Positions 1-9,300 are shown, counted from the stretch's first letter. The stretch: DNA of 64,000 nt from Conyzicola nivalis (GCF_014639655.1 NZ_BMGB01000001.1:248001-312000), one strand, 5' to 3'. Notes: generated from the sequence alone by a model not told the origin. Made by a program: numbers and translations.

Positions 1-303
1 GTCGGAACCGTAGCCGCCCTCGCCCGGCACGTCCTCGATCTCGGTGCCGAGCGAGCGCAGCGCCTCGATCATCAGAGCGGTGTCGCGCGAGTGCAGGGGT
101 GCGCGCAGCAGCGACGGGCCCGTGGCGAGGGCCGAGAGCACGAGCTCACGGTTGGTCAGGCTCTTCGATCCGGGCAGGCGAACGGATGCCGCGAGCTCAC
201 GCTCAGCGACGGGGGCCGGCCACGGGCCCGGGTCGCCGCCCGTGACGAGGGTCCCGTCGTCGTAGGGGCTGAACTCTGGCTCGGAATACTTGGATACCAA
301 CAT
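1..303 (-). CDS. aroA: 3-phosphoshikimate 1-carboxyvinyltransferase, N-terminal part (partial)
   Basis: EPSP synthase, sixth step of the shikimate pathway; it joins shikimate-3-phosphate and phosphoenolpyruvate in the cytoplasm. Only the first 101 codons lie in the window; the gene runs off the left edge. The reading frame contains [18 protein letters not shown] at about residues 43-60, the N-terminal substrate-binding signature of AroA with its conserved Lys. The ATG at 303 is the first usable start. A TACTGT hexamer (312-317, minus strand) lies 8 nt upstream and no Shine-Dalgarno is visible, so the message may be leaderless. It is divergent to sigR, and its start codon lies inside the sigR promoter. 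Confidence 0.93.
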   Translation of the reverse strand, partial: MLVSKYSEPEFSPYDDGTLVTGGDPGPWPAPVAERELAASVRLPGSKSLTNRELVLSALATGPSLLRAPLHSRDTALMIEALRSLGTEIEDVPGEGGYGSD

Positions 304-308
304 CGGTT
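283..308 (+). promoter_or_regulatory. SigR/SigH-type promoter of sigR (GGAAT-N18-GTT)
   Basis: GGAAT at 283-287 and GTT at 306-308 are separated by exactly 18 bp, matching the published SigR consensus of Streptomyces and related actinobacteria. It sits upstream of sigR, as expected for positive autoregulation. It overlaps the start codon of divergent aroA (301-303). Confidence 0.75.
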
Positions 309-352
309 ACCACAGTATCGGCTGTTGAGGCCGAGCGATTGGAGTCACTGGT

Positions 353-1063
353 ATGACAGTGCTGTTGGAGAACCCGGAGGCAACGGCCATCGGCGATCTA
401 GAATTGTCCCTGATGACTATCGAGACCCCCGAAGAGCCGACCCCCGTCGAGCCCGCGGCAACCGCGAAGCCGGCTCAGACCGACGACGTGCGCGCCCTGT
501 TCGAAGAGCAGGCGCTGCAGTACATGGACCAGCTCTACGCCGCCGCCATGCGCATGACCAAGAACCCTTCTGACGCGGCCGACCTGGTGCAGGAGACCTT
601 CGTCAAGGCCTACACCGCGTTCGGGCAGTTCCAGCAGGGCACGAACCTGAAGGCCTGGCTGTACCGCATCCAGACCAACACGTTCATCAACAACTACCGC
701 AAGAATCAACGCAACCCGTACCAGGGAACGATCGACGACCTCGAAGACTGGCAGCTCGGCGGCGCCGAGTCGGTCACGCAGCACTCGACGACCCGTTCGG
801 CCGAGGCCGAGGCCATCGACCACCTCCCCGACAGTGCCGTCAAGGACGCGCTCCAGTCGATCCCCGAAGACTTCCGCCTCGCGGTGTACTTCGCAGACGT
901 CGAAGGCTTCTCCTACCAGGAGATCGCCGACATTATGAAAACCCCCGTCGGAACCGTCATGAGCCGCCTCCACCGCGGCCGACGCCTTCTGCGGGGCCTA
1001 CTTGCTGAATACGCGAGCGACCGAGGAATTGCCGCCGCGCCTGCCACTGGGAGTAAGAAATGA
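353..1063 (+). CDS. sigR: SigR/SigH-family RNA polymerase ECF sigma factor
   Basis: Thiol-oxidative-stress sigma factor of 236 residues. Region 2 spans about residues 45-125, with [11 protein letters not shown] near 77 for core and -10 binding. Region 4 spans about 165-218, with the helix-turn-helix [21 protein letters not shown]. The ATG at 353 has GGAG 8 nt upstream and gives a ~45-residue acidic/proline-rich N-terminal extension; an internal start is possible because such extensions exist as isoforms in Streptomyces SigR. It overlaps rsrA by 4 bp (ATGA), so the two are translationally coupled. A consensus SigR promoter upstream implies autoregulation. Targets in relatives are thioredoxin, mycothiol and proteolysis genes. 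Confidence 0.93.
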   Translation: MTVLLENPEATAIGDLELSLMTIETPEEPTPVEPAATAKPAQTDDVRALFEEQALQYMDQLYAAAMRMTKNPSDAADLVQETFVKAYTAFGQFQQGTNLKAWLYRIQTNTFINNYRKNQRNPYQGTIDDLEDWQLGGAESVTQHSTTRSAEAEAIDHLPDSAVKDALQSIPEDFRLAVYFADVEGFSYQEIADIMKTPVGTVMSRLHRGRRLLRGLLAEYASDRGIAAAPATGSKK

Positions 1064-1302
1064 CCGATTGCGGTTGCGATAAAGCCAAAGCCGAGCTCGA
1101 GGAGTACATCCACAACGAGCTCACCCGCGGCGAGGCCGAAGACATCGCCGAGCACATGGCGAACTGCGAGTCCTGCACGGGCGAACACCTCGTGGGCCTC
1201 ACCCTCACGAACAAGGTGAAGAGCGCCTGCAACGAGAAGGCGCCGGTCGACCTGCGGGCCGAGGTGCTGGCGAAACTGCGCGAGATCCAGCCGACGGCTT
1301 AG
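1060..1302 (+). CDS. rsrA: Mycothiol-system zinc-binding anti-sigma factor RsrA
   Basis: An 80-residue ZAS-family anti-sigma factor that holds the upstream sigma factor inactive while reduced. The zinc motif HMANCESC is present (His32, Cys36, Cys39), with N-terminal Cys4/Cys6 and a further Cys57. In characterised RsrA an N-terminal Cys and a Cys of the HxxxCxxC motif form the disulfide that releases zinc and the sigma factor. All required residues are present, so the switch should work. The start overlaps the sigR stop as ATGA, which helps keep the two proteins in balance. Confidence 0.93.
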   Translation: MTDCGCDKAKAELEEYIHNELTRGEAEDIAEHMANCESCTGEHLVGLTLTNKVKSACNEKAPVDLRAEVLAKLREIQPTA

Positions 1303-1313
1303 CCGTCCACGCG

Positions 1314-1374
1314 GATCGAGCCTGTCGAAGTCCCTTCCACGTGTCGCACGCGGGGGATGTCGACAGGCTCGATC
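1314..1374. terminator. Long inverted repeat between convergent rsrA and kgd
   Basis: Perfect 15-bp arms at 1314-1328 and 1360-1374, each containing the GAGCCTGTCGA core that recurs in this window. It lies in the 81-bp convergent gap. A bidirectional terminator role is inferred; there is no T-run. Confidence 0.6.
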
Positions 1375-1383
1375 GGCGAGTCG

Positions 1384-4300
1384 TTACAGCGTCAGCGCCT
1401 TGGCGATCAGCTCGACCTGTTCGCGGCCGGAACGCTTGTTCGACCCCGTCGCCGGCGACGCGGATGCCGGACGCGACGAGACCCGGATGGTGCGCCCCTC
1501 GAGGTGCTTCGCCAGTTCGAGCGAGATGAACGGCCACGCGCCCTGATTCTCGGGCTCGTCCTGCGTCCAGACCAGGTCGGCGTTCGGGTACTGGGCGAGG
1601 ATGCCGTTGATCTCGGAGATCGGCAGCGGGTAGAACTGCTCCATGCGCACGACCGCGATCGACTTCTCTTCGCGCTTGTCGAGCTCGGCGATGATGTCGT
1701 AGTAGATCTTGCCCGAAGTCAGCACGACGCGCTTGACGCTCGCCTTGTCGGCCACCCGCGCGTCGTCGATCACCGGCAGGAACTTGCCGCTCGTGAAGTC
1801 GGCGATCTCGCTGGTCGCGCCGCGCAGTCGCAGCATGGCCTTCGGCGTGAAGACGATGAGCGGGCGGCGTGGTCGGGCGTAGGCCTGGCGGCGCAGGAGG
1901 TGGAAGTACGACGCCGGCGTCGACGGGCGCGCGATCGTCATGTTGTTCTCGGCGCACATCTGCAGGAAGCGCTCCATGCGCGCGGAGGAGTGGTCGGGAC
2001 CCTGTCCCTCGTAGCCGTGGGGGAGCAGCATTACGACGCTCGAGCGCTGTCCCCACTTCTGCTCGGCCGAGGAGACGAACTCGTCGATGACCGTCTGGGC
2101 GCCGTTGGCGAAGTCGCCGAACTGGGCCTCCCAGAGAACGAGGGCGTCGGCGCGTTCGACCGAGTAGCCGTACTCGAAACCGAGTGCGGCGTACTCGCTG
2201 AGCAGGGAGTCGTAGATCCAGAAGCGGCCCTGGCCGTCCTTGAGGTTGCCGAGGGGCAGCCACTCCTGGCCGTTCAACCGGTCGTGCAGGATGGCGTGCC
2301 GCTGAACGAAGGTTCCGCGGCGCGTGTCCTGGCCGGCCATACGGACCGGGGTTCCCTCGACGAGCAGGGACCCGAGGGCGAGCAGTTCGCCGAAGCCCCA
2401 GTCGACCGAGCCGGAGCGACTCATGTCGACGCGCTTCTTGAGCATCGCCTGCAGCTTGGGGTGCACGCTGAACCCGGCGGGCGGGTTGTTGTGGGCGTCA
2501 CCGATCAGCTGGATGACTTCTTCGCGCACACCGGTGGTCTCCGGCTCGCCCACGAGGTCGTCCTGCTGCGACTCGGGGCGTTCCAGGTCTGCGACGGCGT
2601 TGGAATCGCCCGTGACGACCGGAATCGAGCCGGTCTGCGCCGCATGCGTCTCGGCGAACGCCCGCTCGAGGCGGTCCTGGAAGTCCTGGTGGCTCGCCTC
2701 GTACTCTTCGGTCGTGATGTCGCCGCGACCGACGAGTCCCTCGACGTAGAGGGTGCGCACACTGCGCTTTGCCTCGATCAGGTTGTACATCAGCGGCTGG
2801 GTCATCGAGGGGTCGTCGCCCTCGTTGTGACCCCGTCGCCGGTAGGAGACGAGGTCGATCACTACGTCGCGGTGGAACCGCTGGCGGTACGCGAGCGCGA
2901 GCTGGGCCATGCGCACGACGGCCTCGGGGTCGTCGCCGTTCACGTGGAAGATCGGCGCCTGGATGGTCTTGGCGACATCGGTCGAGTAGATCGACGTGCG
3001 GCCCTCGCCGGGAGGGGTGGTGAAGCCGACCTGGTTGTTGACCACGATGTGGATGGTGCCACCCGTGCGGTACCCGCGGAGCTGCGACATCTGCAGGATC
3101 TCGACCACGATGCCCTGGCCGGCCATCGCGGCGTCCCCGTGCACCATGACCGGGAGCACCGAGTACGAGCCGATCGGGCGGCGGTCCTGCTTGGCGCGCA
3201 CGATGCCCTCGAGTACTCCGTCGACGGCCTCGAGGTGCGAGGGGTTGGCGGCGAGGTAGACGGGGATGGTGGTGCCGTCGGCCGCGGTGAAGGTTCCCTC
3301 GGTGCCGAGGTGGTACTTCACGTCTCCCGAGCCCTGCACGGTGCGCGGGTCTTGTGTGCCCTCGAACTCGCGGAAGATCTGGCCGTAGGTCTTACCCGCG
3401 ATGTTGGTGAGCACATTGAGGCGGCCGCGGTGGGCCATGCCGATCGCGACCTCTTCGAGACCGTCTTCGGCGGAGCCCTGGAGGATCGCGTCGAGCACGG
3501 CGATCGTGGACTCGCTCCCCTCGAGGCTGAAGCGCTTCTGGCCCACGTACTTCGTCTGCAGGAAGGTTTCGAAGGCCTCGGCCTCGTTGAGCTTGCCGAG
3601 GATGCGCATCTGCTCGTCGTGACCCGGCTTGGTGTACGGGGTCTCGACGTGGTCCTGCATCCACTTGCGCTGTGCCGGATCCTGGATGTGCATGTACTCG
3701 ATGCCGACGGTGCGGCAGTAGGAGTCGCGTAGCAGTCCGAGGATGTCGCGCAGCAGGGCCGAACGCTTTCCGCCGAAGCCGCCGGTGACGAACTCGCGGT
3801 CGAGGTCCCAGAAGGTGAGGCCGTGGCTCTCGATCTCGAGGTCGGGGTGCGAGCGCTGCACGTACTCGAGCGGGTCGACGTCGGCCATCAGGTGGCCACG
3901 CACGCGGTACGAGTTGATCAGCTCCTGCACCCGGGCGGTCTTGTCGACCATCGACGCGAGGTCGACGCTGATGTCGGTGGCCCAGTGGATGGGCGAGTAG
4001 GGGATGCGTAGCGCGGCGAAGATCTTCTCGTAGAAGTCGTGTTCGCCGATGAGGCGCTCGTGAATCTTCTTGAGGAACTCGCCCGAGCCGGCGCCCTGGA
4101 TGACGCGGTGGTCGTAGGTGCTCGTGAGGGTGATCGTCTTGCCGATACCCAGGTTCGAGAGCACCTGTGTCGAAGAGCCCTGGAACTGCGCGGGGTACTC
4201 GAGAGCGCCCGCACCGACGATGGTGCCCGCGCCGCGCATGAGGCGGGGAACCGAGTGCTCGGTGCCGATGCCGCCGGGGTTGGTGAGCGAGATGGTGTTG

Positions 4301-5235
4301 CCCGCGTAGTCGGCCGCGGTGAGCTTGTTGTTGCGTCCGCGGAAGACGACGTCTTCGTAGGCGGCCAGGAACTCGCCGAATTCCATGGTGTCGGCCCGCT
4401 TGATGCCGGGGACCACGAGGGAACGCGTGCCGTCGGGCTTCGGGATGTCGATCGCGATGCCGAGGTTGATGTGGGCGGGGGTGACCACGGCCGGCTTGCC
4501 GTCGACCTCGTCGTAGAAGACGTTCTGGCTCGGGAATTCTTTCAGGGTCTCGACGATCGCCCATGCGATGAGGTGGGTGAACGACACCTTGCCGCCGCGC
4601 GCACGCTTCAGGTGGTTGTTGATCACAATGCGGTTGTCGATCATGAGCTTCGCGGGGATCGTGCGCACGCTCGTGGCCGTGGGAACCGTGAGGCTCGCGT
4701 CCATGTTGGAGGCGAGGGCCTTGGATGCGCCCTTGAGGACCGCGGTGACGTTCGCGTCGGCGTCCGCGGCGGTCGCGACCGGGTTGGCTCCCGTGGCGGG
4801 AGCCTGGGCGGGGATCGGTTGCGGCTTGGCCTCGATCGACGTGGTGCGGGCGACGGGCTGGTTCGAAGTCGGGGCCGCGGCGGGGGCCGGGGCCGGGGCC
4901 GCGTCGGAGATCTCGTCGGGAATCTGCGCCTCGCCTCCGGTCTGCGACTCGGCCGCGGGTGCCGCCGGAGCCTCCGCCGGGGCGCTCGGCGCTTCGGCGG
5001 TCGGCGCCTGATCGGCGATCACGGGGATCGTGGTCGTCGGTGTCGGGTCGGTGGGAGCGGAATCGCTGTGCGTTTCGGTGGGCCGGTAGCTTTCCAAGAT
5101 CGGCCACCACGACTGATCGACCGAATTGCGGTCAACCAGATACCGTTCGTACATTTCGTCTACGAGCCATTCGTTGGCCCCGAACTCGCCAGAAGATCCG
5201 TCTTCTGCTGCAAGTCCGGTCACTTGGCTTGACAC
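1384..5235 (-). CDS. kgd: Multifunctional 2-oxoglutarate dehydrogenase E1/E2 (Kgd/OdhA type)
   Basis: A 1283-residue thiamine-diphosphate enzyme of the TCA cycle. In order: a short N-terminal E1-interaction helix (about 17-45), a long Ala/Pro-rich linker (about 55-165), a dihydrolipoamide succinyltransferase (E2) domain with DHRVIQG near 375, then the full E1 domain with HRGRLNVL near 600 and the ThDP region GDAAMAGQG near 700. As in other actinobacteria there is no lipoyl domain, so by analogy with corynebacterial OdhA it would use the lipoyl domain of the pyruvate dehydrogenase E2. The start is GTG at 5235; a second in-frame GTG lies 12 nt inside, and neither has a good ribosome site. It is divergent to guaB1. 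Confidence 0.95.
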   Translation of the reverse strand: MSSQVTGLAAEDGSSGEFGANEWLVDEMYERYLVDRNSVDQSWWPILESYRPTETHSDSAPTDPTPTTTIPVIADQAPTAEAPSAPAEAPAAPAAESQTGGEAQIPDEISDAAPAPAPAAAPTSNQPVARTTSIEAKPQPIPAQAPATGANPVATAADADANVTAVLKGASKALASNMDASLTVPTATSVRTIPAKLMIDNRIVINNHLKRARGGKVSFTHLIAWAIVETLKEFPSQNVFYDEVDGKPAVVTPAHINLGIAIDIPKPDGTRSLVVPGIKRADTMEFGEFLAAYEDVVFRGRNNKLTAADYAGNTISLTNPGGIGTEHSVPRLMRGAGTIVGAGALEYPAQFQGSSTQVLSNLGIGKTITLTSTYDHRVIQGAGSGEFLKKIHERLIGEHDFYEKIFAALRIPYSPIHWATDISVDLASMVDKTARVQELINSYRVRGHLMADVDPLEYVQRSHPDLEIESHGLTFWDLDREFVTGGFGGKRSALLRDILGLLRDSYCRTVGIEYMHIQDPAQRKWMQDHVETPYTKPGHDEQMRILGKLNEAEAFETFLQTKYVGQKRFSLEGSESTIAVLDAILQGSAEDGLEEVAIGMAHRGRLNVLTNIAGKTYGQIFREFEGTQDPRTVQGSGDVKYHLGTEGTFTAADGTTIPVYLAANPSHLEAVDGVLEGIVRAKQDRRPIGSYSVLPVMVHGDAAMAGQGIVVEILQMSQLRGYRTGGTIHIVVNNQVGFTTPPGEGRTSIYSTDVAKTIQAPIFHVNGDDPEAVVRMAQLALAYRQRFHRDVVIDLVSYRRRGHNEGDDPSMTQPLMYNLIEAKRSVRTLYVEGLVGRGDITTEEYEASHQDFQDRLERAFAETHAAQTGSIPVVTGDSNAVADLERPESQQDDLVGEPETTGVREEVIQLIGDAHNNPPAGFSVHPKLQAMLKKRVDMSRSGSVDWGFGELLALGSLLVEGTPVRMAGQDTRRGTFVQRHAILHDRLNGQEWLPLGNLKDGQGRFWIYDSLLSEYAALGFEYGYSVERADALVLWEAQFGDFANGAQTVIDEFVSSAEQKWGQRSSVVMLLPHGYEGQGPDHSSARMERFLQMCAENNMTIARPSTPASYFHLLRRQAYARPRRPLIVFTPKAMLRLRGATSEIADFTSGKFLPVIDDARVADKASVKRVVLTSGKIYYDIIAELDKREEKSIAVVRMEQFYPLPISEINGILAQYPNADLVWTQDEPENQGAWPFISLELAKHLEGRTIRVSSRPASASPATGSNKRSGREQVELIAKALTL

Positions 5236-5371
5236 AGCCGACCGCCCACTCTCAGTTCACTCAGGTTTCGATTCACGGTACGGGCCCAGTAACTGGCGAC
5301 CAGCACTGCCCGCATTAGTTCTAAGGGTAATCACATTCTTAACCGCGTGCGGGCACACTCGAGGGTCTAAC

Positions 5372-6835
5372 GTGAAATTTATGGAGTTCTACGAGACTGC
5401 GCCGAAGCACGACCTCACGTATTCCGACGTTTTCCTGATTCCGAGCGGATCGAACGTCACCAGCAGGCTTGACGTGTCGCTCGCGCCAGGGGACGGCACG
5501 GCCGCAACGATCCCGATCGTCTCCGCGAACATGAACTCGGTCACGGGGCCTCGGCTCGCGGCGAGCCTCGCCAGACGCGGCGGCATCGGCATCCTGCCGC
5601 AGGACATGCACCTGCAAGACCTGGACGCGGCGATCCGCTGGGTGAAGTCGCAGCCCGTGCGCTGGGACACCCCGCTCGAACTCGCCCCCGACGCCACGGC
5701 CGCCACCGCGCTGACCCTCCTGCCGCCCGTCGCGGGACACGGCATCGTCGTGCGCGATGGCGCGGGCCACGACAACGCAGGGGCCGTGCTCGGCGTCATC
5801 CCCGCGCTGCGCCTCGCGACGGCGCTGCCCGACGCCCGCCTCGGCGACCTGCTGCACGGCAACCTCGCCTCGCTCGACGCCGACGATCTCGACAGCCCGC
5901 GCGCGGCCTTCGACGTCATGGTGGCCGCCGAGCTCGACTTCGCCCCTGTGCTGCACCACGGCAACCTCGTGGGGACACTGAGCCGCACGAGCGCCCTGCG
6001 CTCCACCATCTACGACGCCGCGGTCGACGCGAGCGGGCGGCTCCTCGTCGGCGCGGCCATCGGCATCAACGGCGACGTCGCCGCGAAGGCCAAGGCGCTC
6101 GTCTCGGCCGGCGTCGACGTGCTCGTCATCGATACCGCGCACGGCCACCAGCGCGGAATGGTCGCGGCGCTCGCCGCGGTGTCGGCGCTGCAGCTCGGCG
6201 TGCCGATCGTCGCGGGCAACGTCGTGACGCGCGAGGGGGTGCGCGACCTGGTCAAGGCCGGCGCCGACATCGTCAAGGTGGGTGTCGGTCCCGGCGCGAT
6301 GTGCACGACGCGGATGATGACCGCGGTCGGCCGCCCGCAGTTCTCCGCGGTGCTCGAGACGGCGCAGGCCGCACGCGAGTTGGGCGCGCACGTGTGGGCG
6401 GACGGCGGCGTGCGGTACCCGAGAGACGTCGCCCTCGCCCTGGCCGCTGGCGCAGCATCCGTCATGATCGGTTCCTGGTTCGCCGGCACGATCGAGGCAC
6501 CCGGATCGCTGGCGACGGATGAAACGGGGCGGCTGTACAAGGAGAGCTGGGGCATGGCCTCGACCAAGGCCGTGCAGCAGAGGTTCGACCGGCTCGACGC
6601 CTACGAGCTCGCCCGCAAGACCCTCTTCGCGGAGGGCATCTCGAGCTCGCGCATCTACCTCGACCCGCTTCGCCCCTCGGTCGAGGACCTGCTCGACATG
6701 ATCACGTCGGGGGTGCGCAGCTCGATGACCTACGCCGGCGCGACCTCGCCGGCCGAGTTCCACCGTCGCGCACTCGTCGGCATCCAATCTGCCGCCGGCT
6801 ATGAAGAGGGCAAGGCCCTGCCTGTCAGCTGGTAA
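5372..6835 (+). CDS. guaB1: GuaB1-family IMP dehydrogenase-related protein (probable GMP reductase)
   Basis: A 487-residue member of the IMPDH/GMP reductase superfamily. The TIM barrel begins with LTYSDVFLIPS and carries the catalytic loop GVGPGAMCTTR near residues 303-313, with the active Cys. A CBS-type insert of about 100 residues lies around 95-200. The actinobacterial GuaB1 branch was long annotated as IMPDH; work on mycobacterial GuaB1 supports GMP reductase activity, i.e. purine salvage from GMP to IMP. GTG 5372 is chosen because GAGGG lies 7 nt upstream; the ATG at 5381 would be too far from it. Which activity this copy has cannot be read from sequence alone. Confidence 0.85.
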   Translation: MKFMEFYETAPKHDLTYSDVFLIPSGSNVTSRLDVSLAPGDGTAATIPIVSANMNSVTGPRLAASLARRGGIGILPQDMHLQDLDAAIRWVKSQPVRWDTPLELAPDATAATALTLLPPVAGHGIVVRDGAGHDNAGAVLGVIPALRLATALPDARLGDLLHGNLASLDADDLDSPRAAFDVMVAAELDFAPVLHHGNLVGTLSRTSALRSTIYDAAVDASGRLLVGAAIGINGDVAAKAKALVSAGVDVLVIDTAHGHQRGMVAALAAVSALQLGVPIVAGNVVTREGVRDLVKAGADIVKVGVGPGAMCTTRMMTAVGRPQFSAVLETAQAARELGAHVWADGGVRYPRDVALALAAGAASVMIGSWFAGTIEAPGSLATDETGRLYKESWGMASTKAVQQRFDRLDAYELARKTLFAEGISSSRIYLDPLRPSVEDLLDMITSGVRSSMTYAGATSPAEFHRRALVGIQSAAGYEEGKALPVSW

Positions 6836-6839
6836 CGCC

Positions 6840-6845
6840 TATACT
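6840..6845 (+). promoter_or_regulatory. Candidate -10 (TATACT) ahead of the leader ORF and CNNM genes
   Basis: TATACT just after the guaB1 stop. A competing extended -10, TGAGATAAT at 6849-6857, overlaps the leader ORF start, so which one is used decides whether the leader is translated. Confidence 0.45.
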
Positions 6846-6855
6846 CGATGAGATA

Positions 6856-6927
6856 ATGGACGACCCCCCTTCACACTTGCCCGAACCCACCGTGATCATC
6901 TCCACCGGCGTGAGCGTCCATGTCTGA
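6856..6927 (+). CDS. Possible 23-residue Pro/acidic leader peptide
   Basis: A short ORF that begins MDDPPSHLPEPTV and ends with TGA at 6925-6927, overlapping the ATG (6920) of the downstream CNNM gene in another frame. The downstream ATG has no visible Shine-Dalgarno, so translation could reinitiate from this ORF. N-terminal acidic and proline residues resemble leader peptides that sense low magnesium through ribosome destabilisation (E. coli mgtL is the model). This is inference from composition and placement; the ORF could also be chance. Confidence 0.35.
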   Translation: MDDPPSHLPEPTVIISTGVSVHV

Positions 6928-8260
6928 GTGGGTGCTCCTCGGCATCGGACTCCTGCTCACCGTGGGAACCGGCCTCTTCGTCGCATCCGAATTCTCCCTC
7001 GTCAACCTCGACCGCTCCGACCTCGAAGTCCGGCAGTCGAAGGGTGAAAAGGGACTCGGCATGTCGATCAGCGCGCTCAAGCGCACCTCGACTCATCTCT
7101 CCAGCGCCCAGCTGGGCATCACGCTCACGACGCTGCTCACCGGGTACACGATGGAGCCGGCGTTCAGCGTGTTCCTGACCCCGCTGTTCGAGGCCATCGG
7201 GCTGCCCGAGGTCGCCATCCCGACCGCGGCCACGATCGTCGCCGTGTTCATCGCCACGCTGCTGTCGATGATCATCGGCGAACTGGTACCGAAGAACTTC
7301 GCGCTCGCCCTGCCCCTGCAGACGGCCAAACTCGTCATCCCCTTCCAGATCGGGTTCACCGCGGTGTTCCGTCCGGCGGTCGCCCTGCTGAACAACACGG
7401 CGAACGCGATCATCCGTTCGTTCGGCATCGAGCCGAAGGAGGAGCTCTCGGGTGCCCGCACCGCCGAGGAGCTCTCGTCGCTCGTGCGTCGCTCCGCCCG
7501 CGAGGGCAGCCTCGAGAACGACACGGCGACGCTGCTCGCCCGCACGCTCGCCTTCTCCGACCTCATCGCCCAGGACGTGATGACCCCGCGCCCGCGCCTG
7601 AAGAGCGTCGACCGCACCGATACCGCGTTCGACGTGATCGAGCTGGCGCGCACGACCGGGCTCTCCCGTTTCCCCGTGATCGACGACAGCGTCGACGACG
7701 TGGTCGGCATCGTGCACGTCAAGCAGGCGGTCGCGGTTCCGCGCTCCAAGCGAACGGATGTACCGGTGTCTGCCCTGCAGTCGGATGCGTTGCGCGTTCC
7801 GGAGACGATGAAGCTGGATTCGCTGCTCGCCGAGCTGCGCGGCCGCGGTTACCAGATGGCCGTCGTCCTCGACGAGTACGGCGGAACCGCCGGTGTCGCG
7901 ACGCTCGAGGACCTCGTGGAGGAGCTCGTCGGCGAGGTGTCGGACGAGCACGACCGTTCGAAGCCCGACGTCGTGCGCTCGCGCGACTGGTTCACCTTCC
8001 CCGGCATCCTGCGGCCCGACGAACTGCTCGAGCGCACCGGAGTCTCGGTGCCCGAGGAGGGCCCGTTCGAGACCGTCGCCGGCTGGCTGATGAGCGAACT
8101 CGGCCGGCTTCCCGCCGTGGGCGACGTCGTCGAGGCGGTGGGCGGAACCTTCCGCATCGAACGGCTCGACGGCCGCCGCATCGACCGGGTGCGCTATACG
8201 CCGACGGCCCCCGCGACCACCGATCCGGCGAACGACGAGAGCGAGGTGAGTGACCGATGA
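6920..8260 (+). CDS. CNNM/HlyC-CorC family membrane transporter, long paralogue
   Basis: A 446-residue hemolysin-C/CorC family protein. A DUF21 (CNNM) transmembrane domain with about four helices fills residues 1-190, followed by two CBS domains (about 205-330) and a C-terminal CorC_HlyC domain (about 345-430). Family members act as Mg2+/Co2+ or Na+-coupled divalent cation transporters. The signature IGELVPKNFALALP occurs in the membrane domain. It overlaps the next gene by 4 bp (ATGA), forming a two-gene unit of paralogues, which suggests a hetero-oligomer or duplicated function. The ATG at 6920 is the first possible start after an in-frame TGA at 6911. Confidence 0.9.
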   Translation: MSEWVLLGIGLLLTVGTGLFVASEFSLVNLDRSDLEVRQSKGEKGLGMSISALKRTSTHLSSAQLGITLTTLLTGYTMEPAFSVFLTPLFEAIGLPEVAIPTAATIVAVFIATLLSMIIGELVPKNFALALPLQTAKLVIPFQIGFTAVFRPAVALLNNTANAIIRSFGIEPKEELSGARTAEELSSLVRRSAREGSLENDTATLLARTLAFSDLIAQDVMTPRPRLKSVDRTDTAFDVIELARTTGLSRFPVIDDSVDDVVGIVHVKQAVAVPRSKRTDVPVSALQSDALRVPETMKLDSLLAELRGRGYQMAVVLDEYGGTAGVATLEDLVEELVGEVSDEHDRSKPDVVRSRDWFTFPGILRPDELLERTGVSVPEEGPFETVAGWLMSELGRLPAVGDVVEAVGGTFRIERLDGRRIDRVRYTPTAPATTDPANDESEVSDR

Positions 8261-9297
8261 GCGAGTCGATTCCCGGCATCCTCTGGTTGGTAGTGCTGCT
8301 GCTCGTCAACGCCTTCTTCGTCGGAGCCGAGTTCGCCGTGATCTCGGCACGTCGGTCGCAGATCGAACCCAAGGCCGAGGGCGGATCCCGGGCGGCGAAA
8401 ACGACGCTCTGGGCGATGGAGCACGCGACGCTGATGCTGGCCACGAGCCAGCTCGGCATCACGATCTGCTCGCTCCTGATCCTCAACGTGTCCGAACCCG
8501 CCATCCACCACCTGCTCGAGGTGCCGCTGCACTGGACCGGCCTGCCGGAGGAGCTCAGCGGCGTGATCGCGTTCGTGCTCACCCTGCTGTTCGTCTCGTT
8601 CCTGCACGTCGTCATCGGCGAGATGGTTCCGAAGAACCTGGCGTTCTCGATGCCCGACCAGGCCGCGCTGCTGCTCGCTCCGCCGCTCGTCTTCGTCGGA
8701 AACGTGTTCAAGCCGGTGATCGTAGCCCTCAACGCGACCGCCAACGGCGTCGTGCGGCTGTTCGGTGTCACGCCGAAGTCGGAGGCGACGAGTGTCTTCA
8801 CTCTCGGCGAGGTCGCGAACATCGTGGCGCAGTCGACGAAGGAGGGTGTGCTCACCGACGCGACGGGTGCGCTCACCGCGGCGTTCGAATTCACCGAGAA
8901 GAAGGTGCAGGACATCGCGATCGGCATCGACGACCTCGTCACCCTTCCCGAGGACGCGTCGCCCGCCGACGTGGAGCGCGCGGTCGCCCAGCGCGGCTTC
9001 TCGCGGTACATCCTGATCAACGACGAGGGCGAACCGACCGGGTACCTGCACCTGAAGGACGTCATCGACCTCGACGGTGACGAGTTCACCGAGCCGGTGC
9101 CGCCGAAGCGCATCCGCCAGCTGATCTCGATCTTCCGCAGCACCGACCTGGAAGACGCCCTCGCGACCATGCGCCGCTCGGGAGTGCACGTGGCGCGTGC
9201 GTTCGACGAGAACGGCGCGACCCGCGGTGTGCTCTTCCTCGAGGACATCATCGAGGAGCTCGTCGGCGAAGTGCAGGACGCGACGCGGCGCAACTAA
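8257..9297 (+). CDS. CNNM/HlyC-CorC family membrane transporter, short paralogue
   Basis: A 346-residue paralogue of the preceding protein. It has the DUF21 transmembrane domain (about 1-170, with IGEMVPKNLAFSMP) and a CBS pair (about 190-340), but stops after EELVGEVQDATRRN and lacks the CorC_HlyC domain of its neighbour. It presumably handles divalent cations together with the upstream protein. The ATGA overlap means coupled translation. The tandem long-plus-short arrangement is common in actinobacteria. It is followed by a strong hairpin facing the convergent oxidoreductase gene. Confidence 0.9.
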   Translation: MSESIPGILWLVVLLLVNAFFVGAEFAVISARRSQIEPKAEGGSRAAKTTLWAMEHATLMLATSQLGITICSLLILNVSEPAIHHLLEVPLHWTGLPEELSGVIAFVLTLLFVSFLHVVIGEMVPKNLAFSMPDQAALLLAPPLVFVGNVFKPVIVALNATANGVVRLFGVTPKSEATSVFTLGEVANIVAQSTKEGVLTDATGALTAAFEFTEKKVQDIAIGIDDLVTLPEDASPADVERAVAQRGFSRYILINDEGEPTGYLHLKDVIDLDGDEFTEPVPPKRIRQLISIFRSTDLEDALATMRRSGVHVARAFDENGATRGVLFLEDIIEELVGEVQDATRRN

Positions 9298-9300
9298 TCG

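Noticed and set aside
1357-3732. A 791-codon open frame antisense to kgd
   Set aside because: Typical shadow frame in a high-GC gene: arginine/valine-rich, no domain, and kgd on the other strand is unmistakable.
5339-6787. A 482-codon frame antisense to guaB1
   Set aside because: Histidine/arginine/aspartate-rich shadow; GuaB1 motifs are clear on the plus strand.
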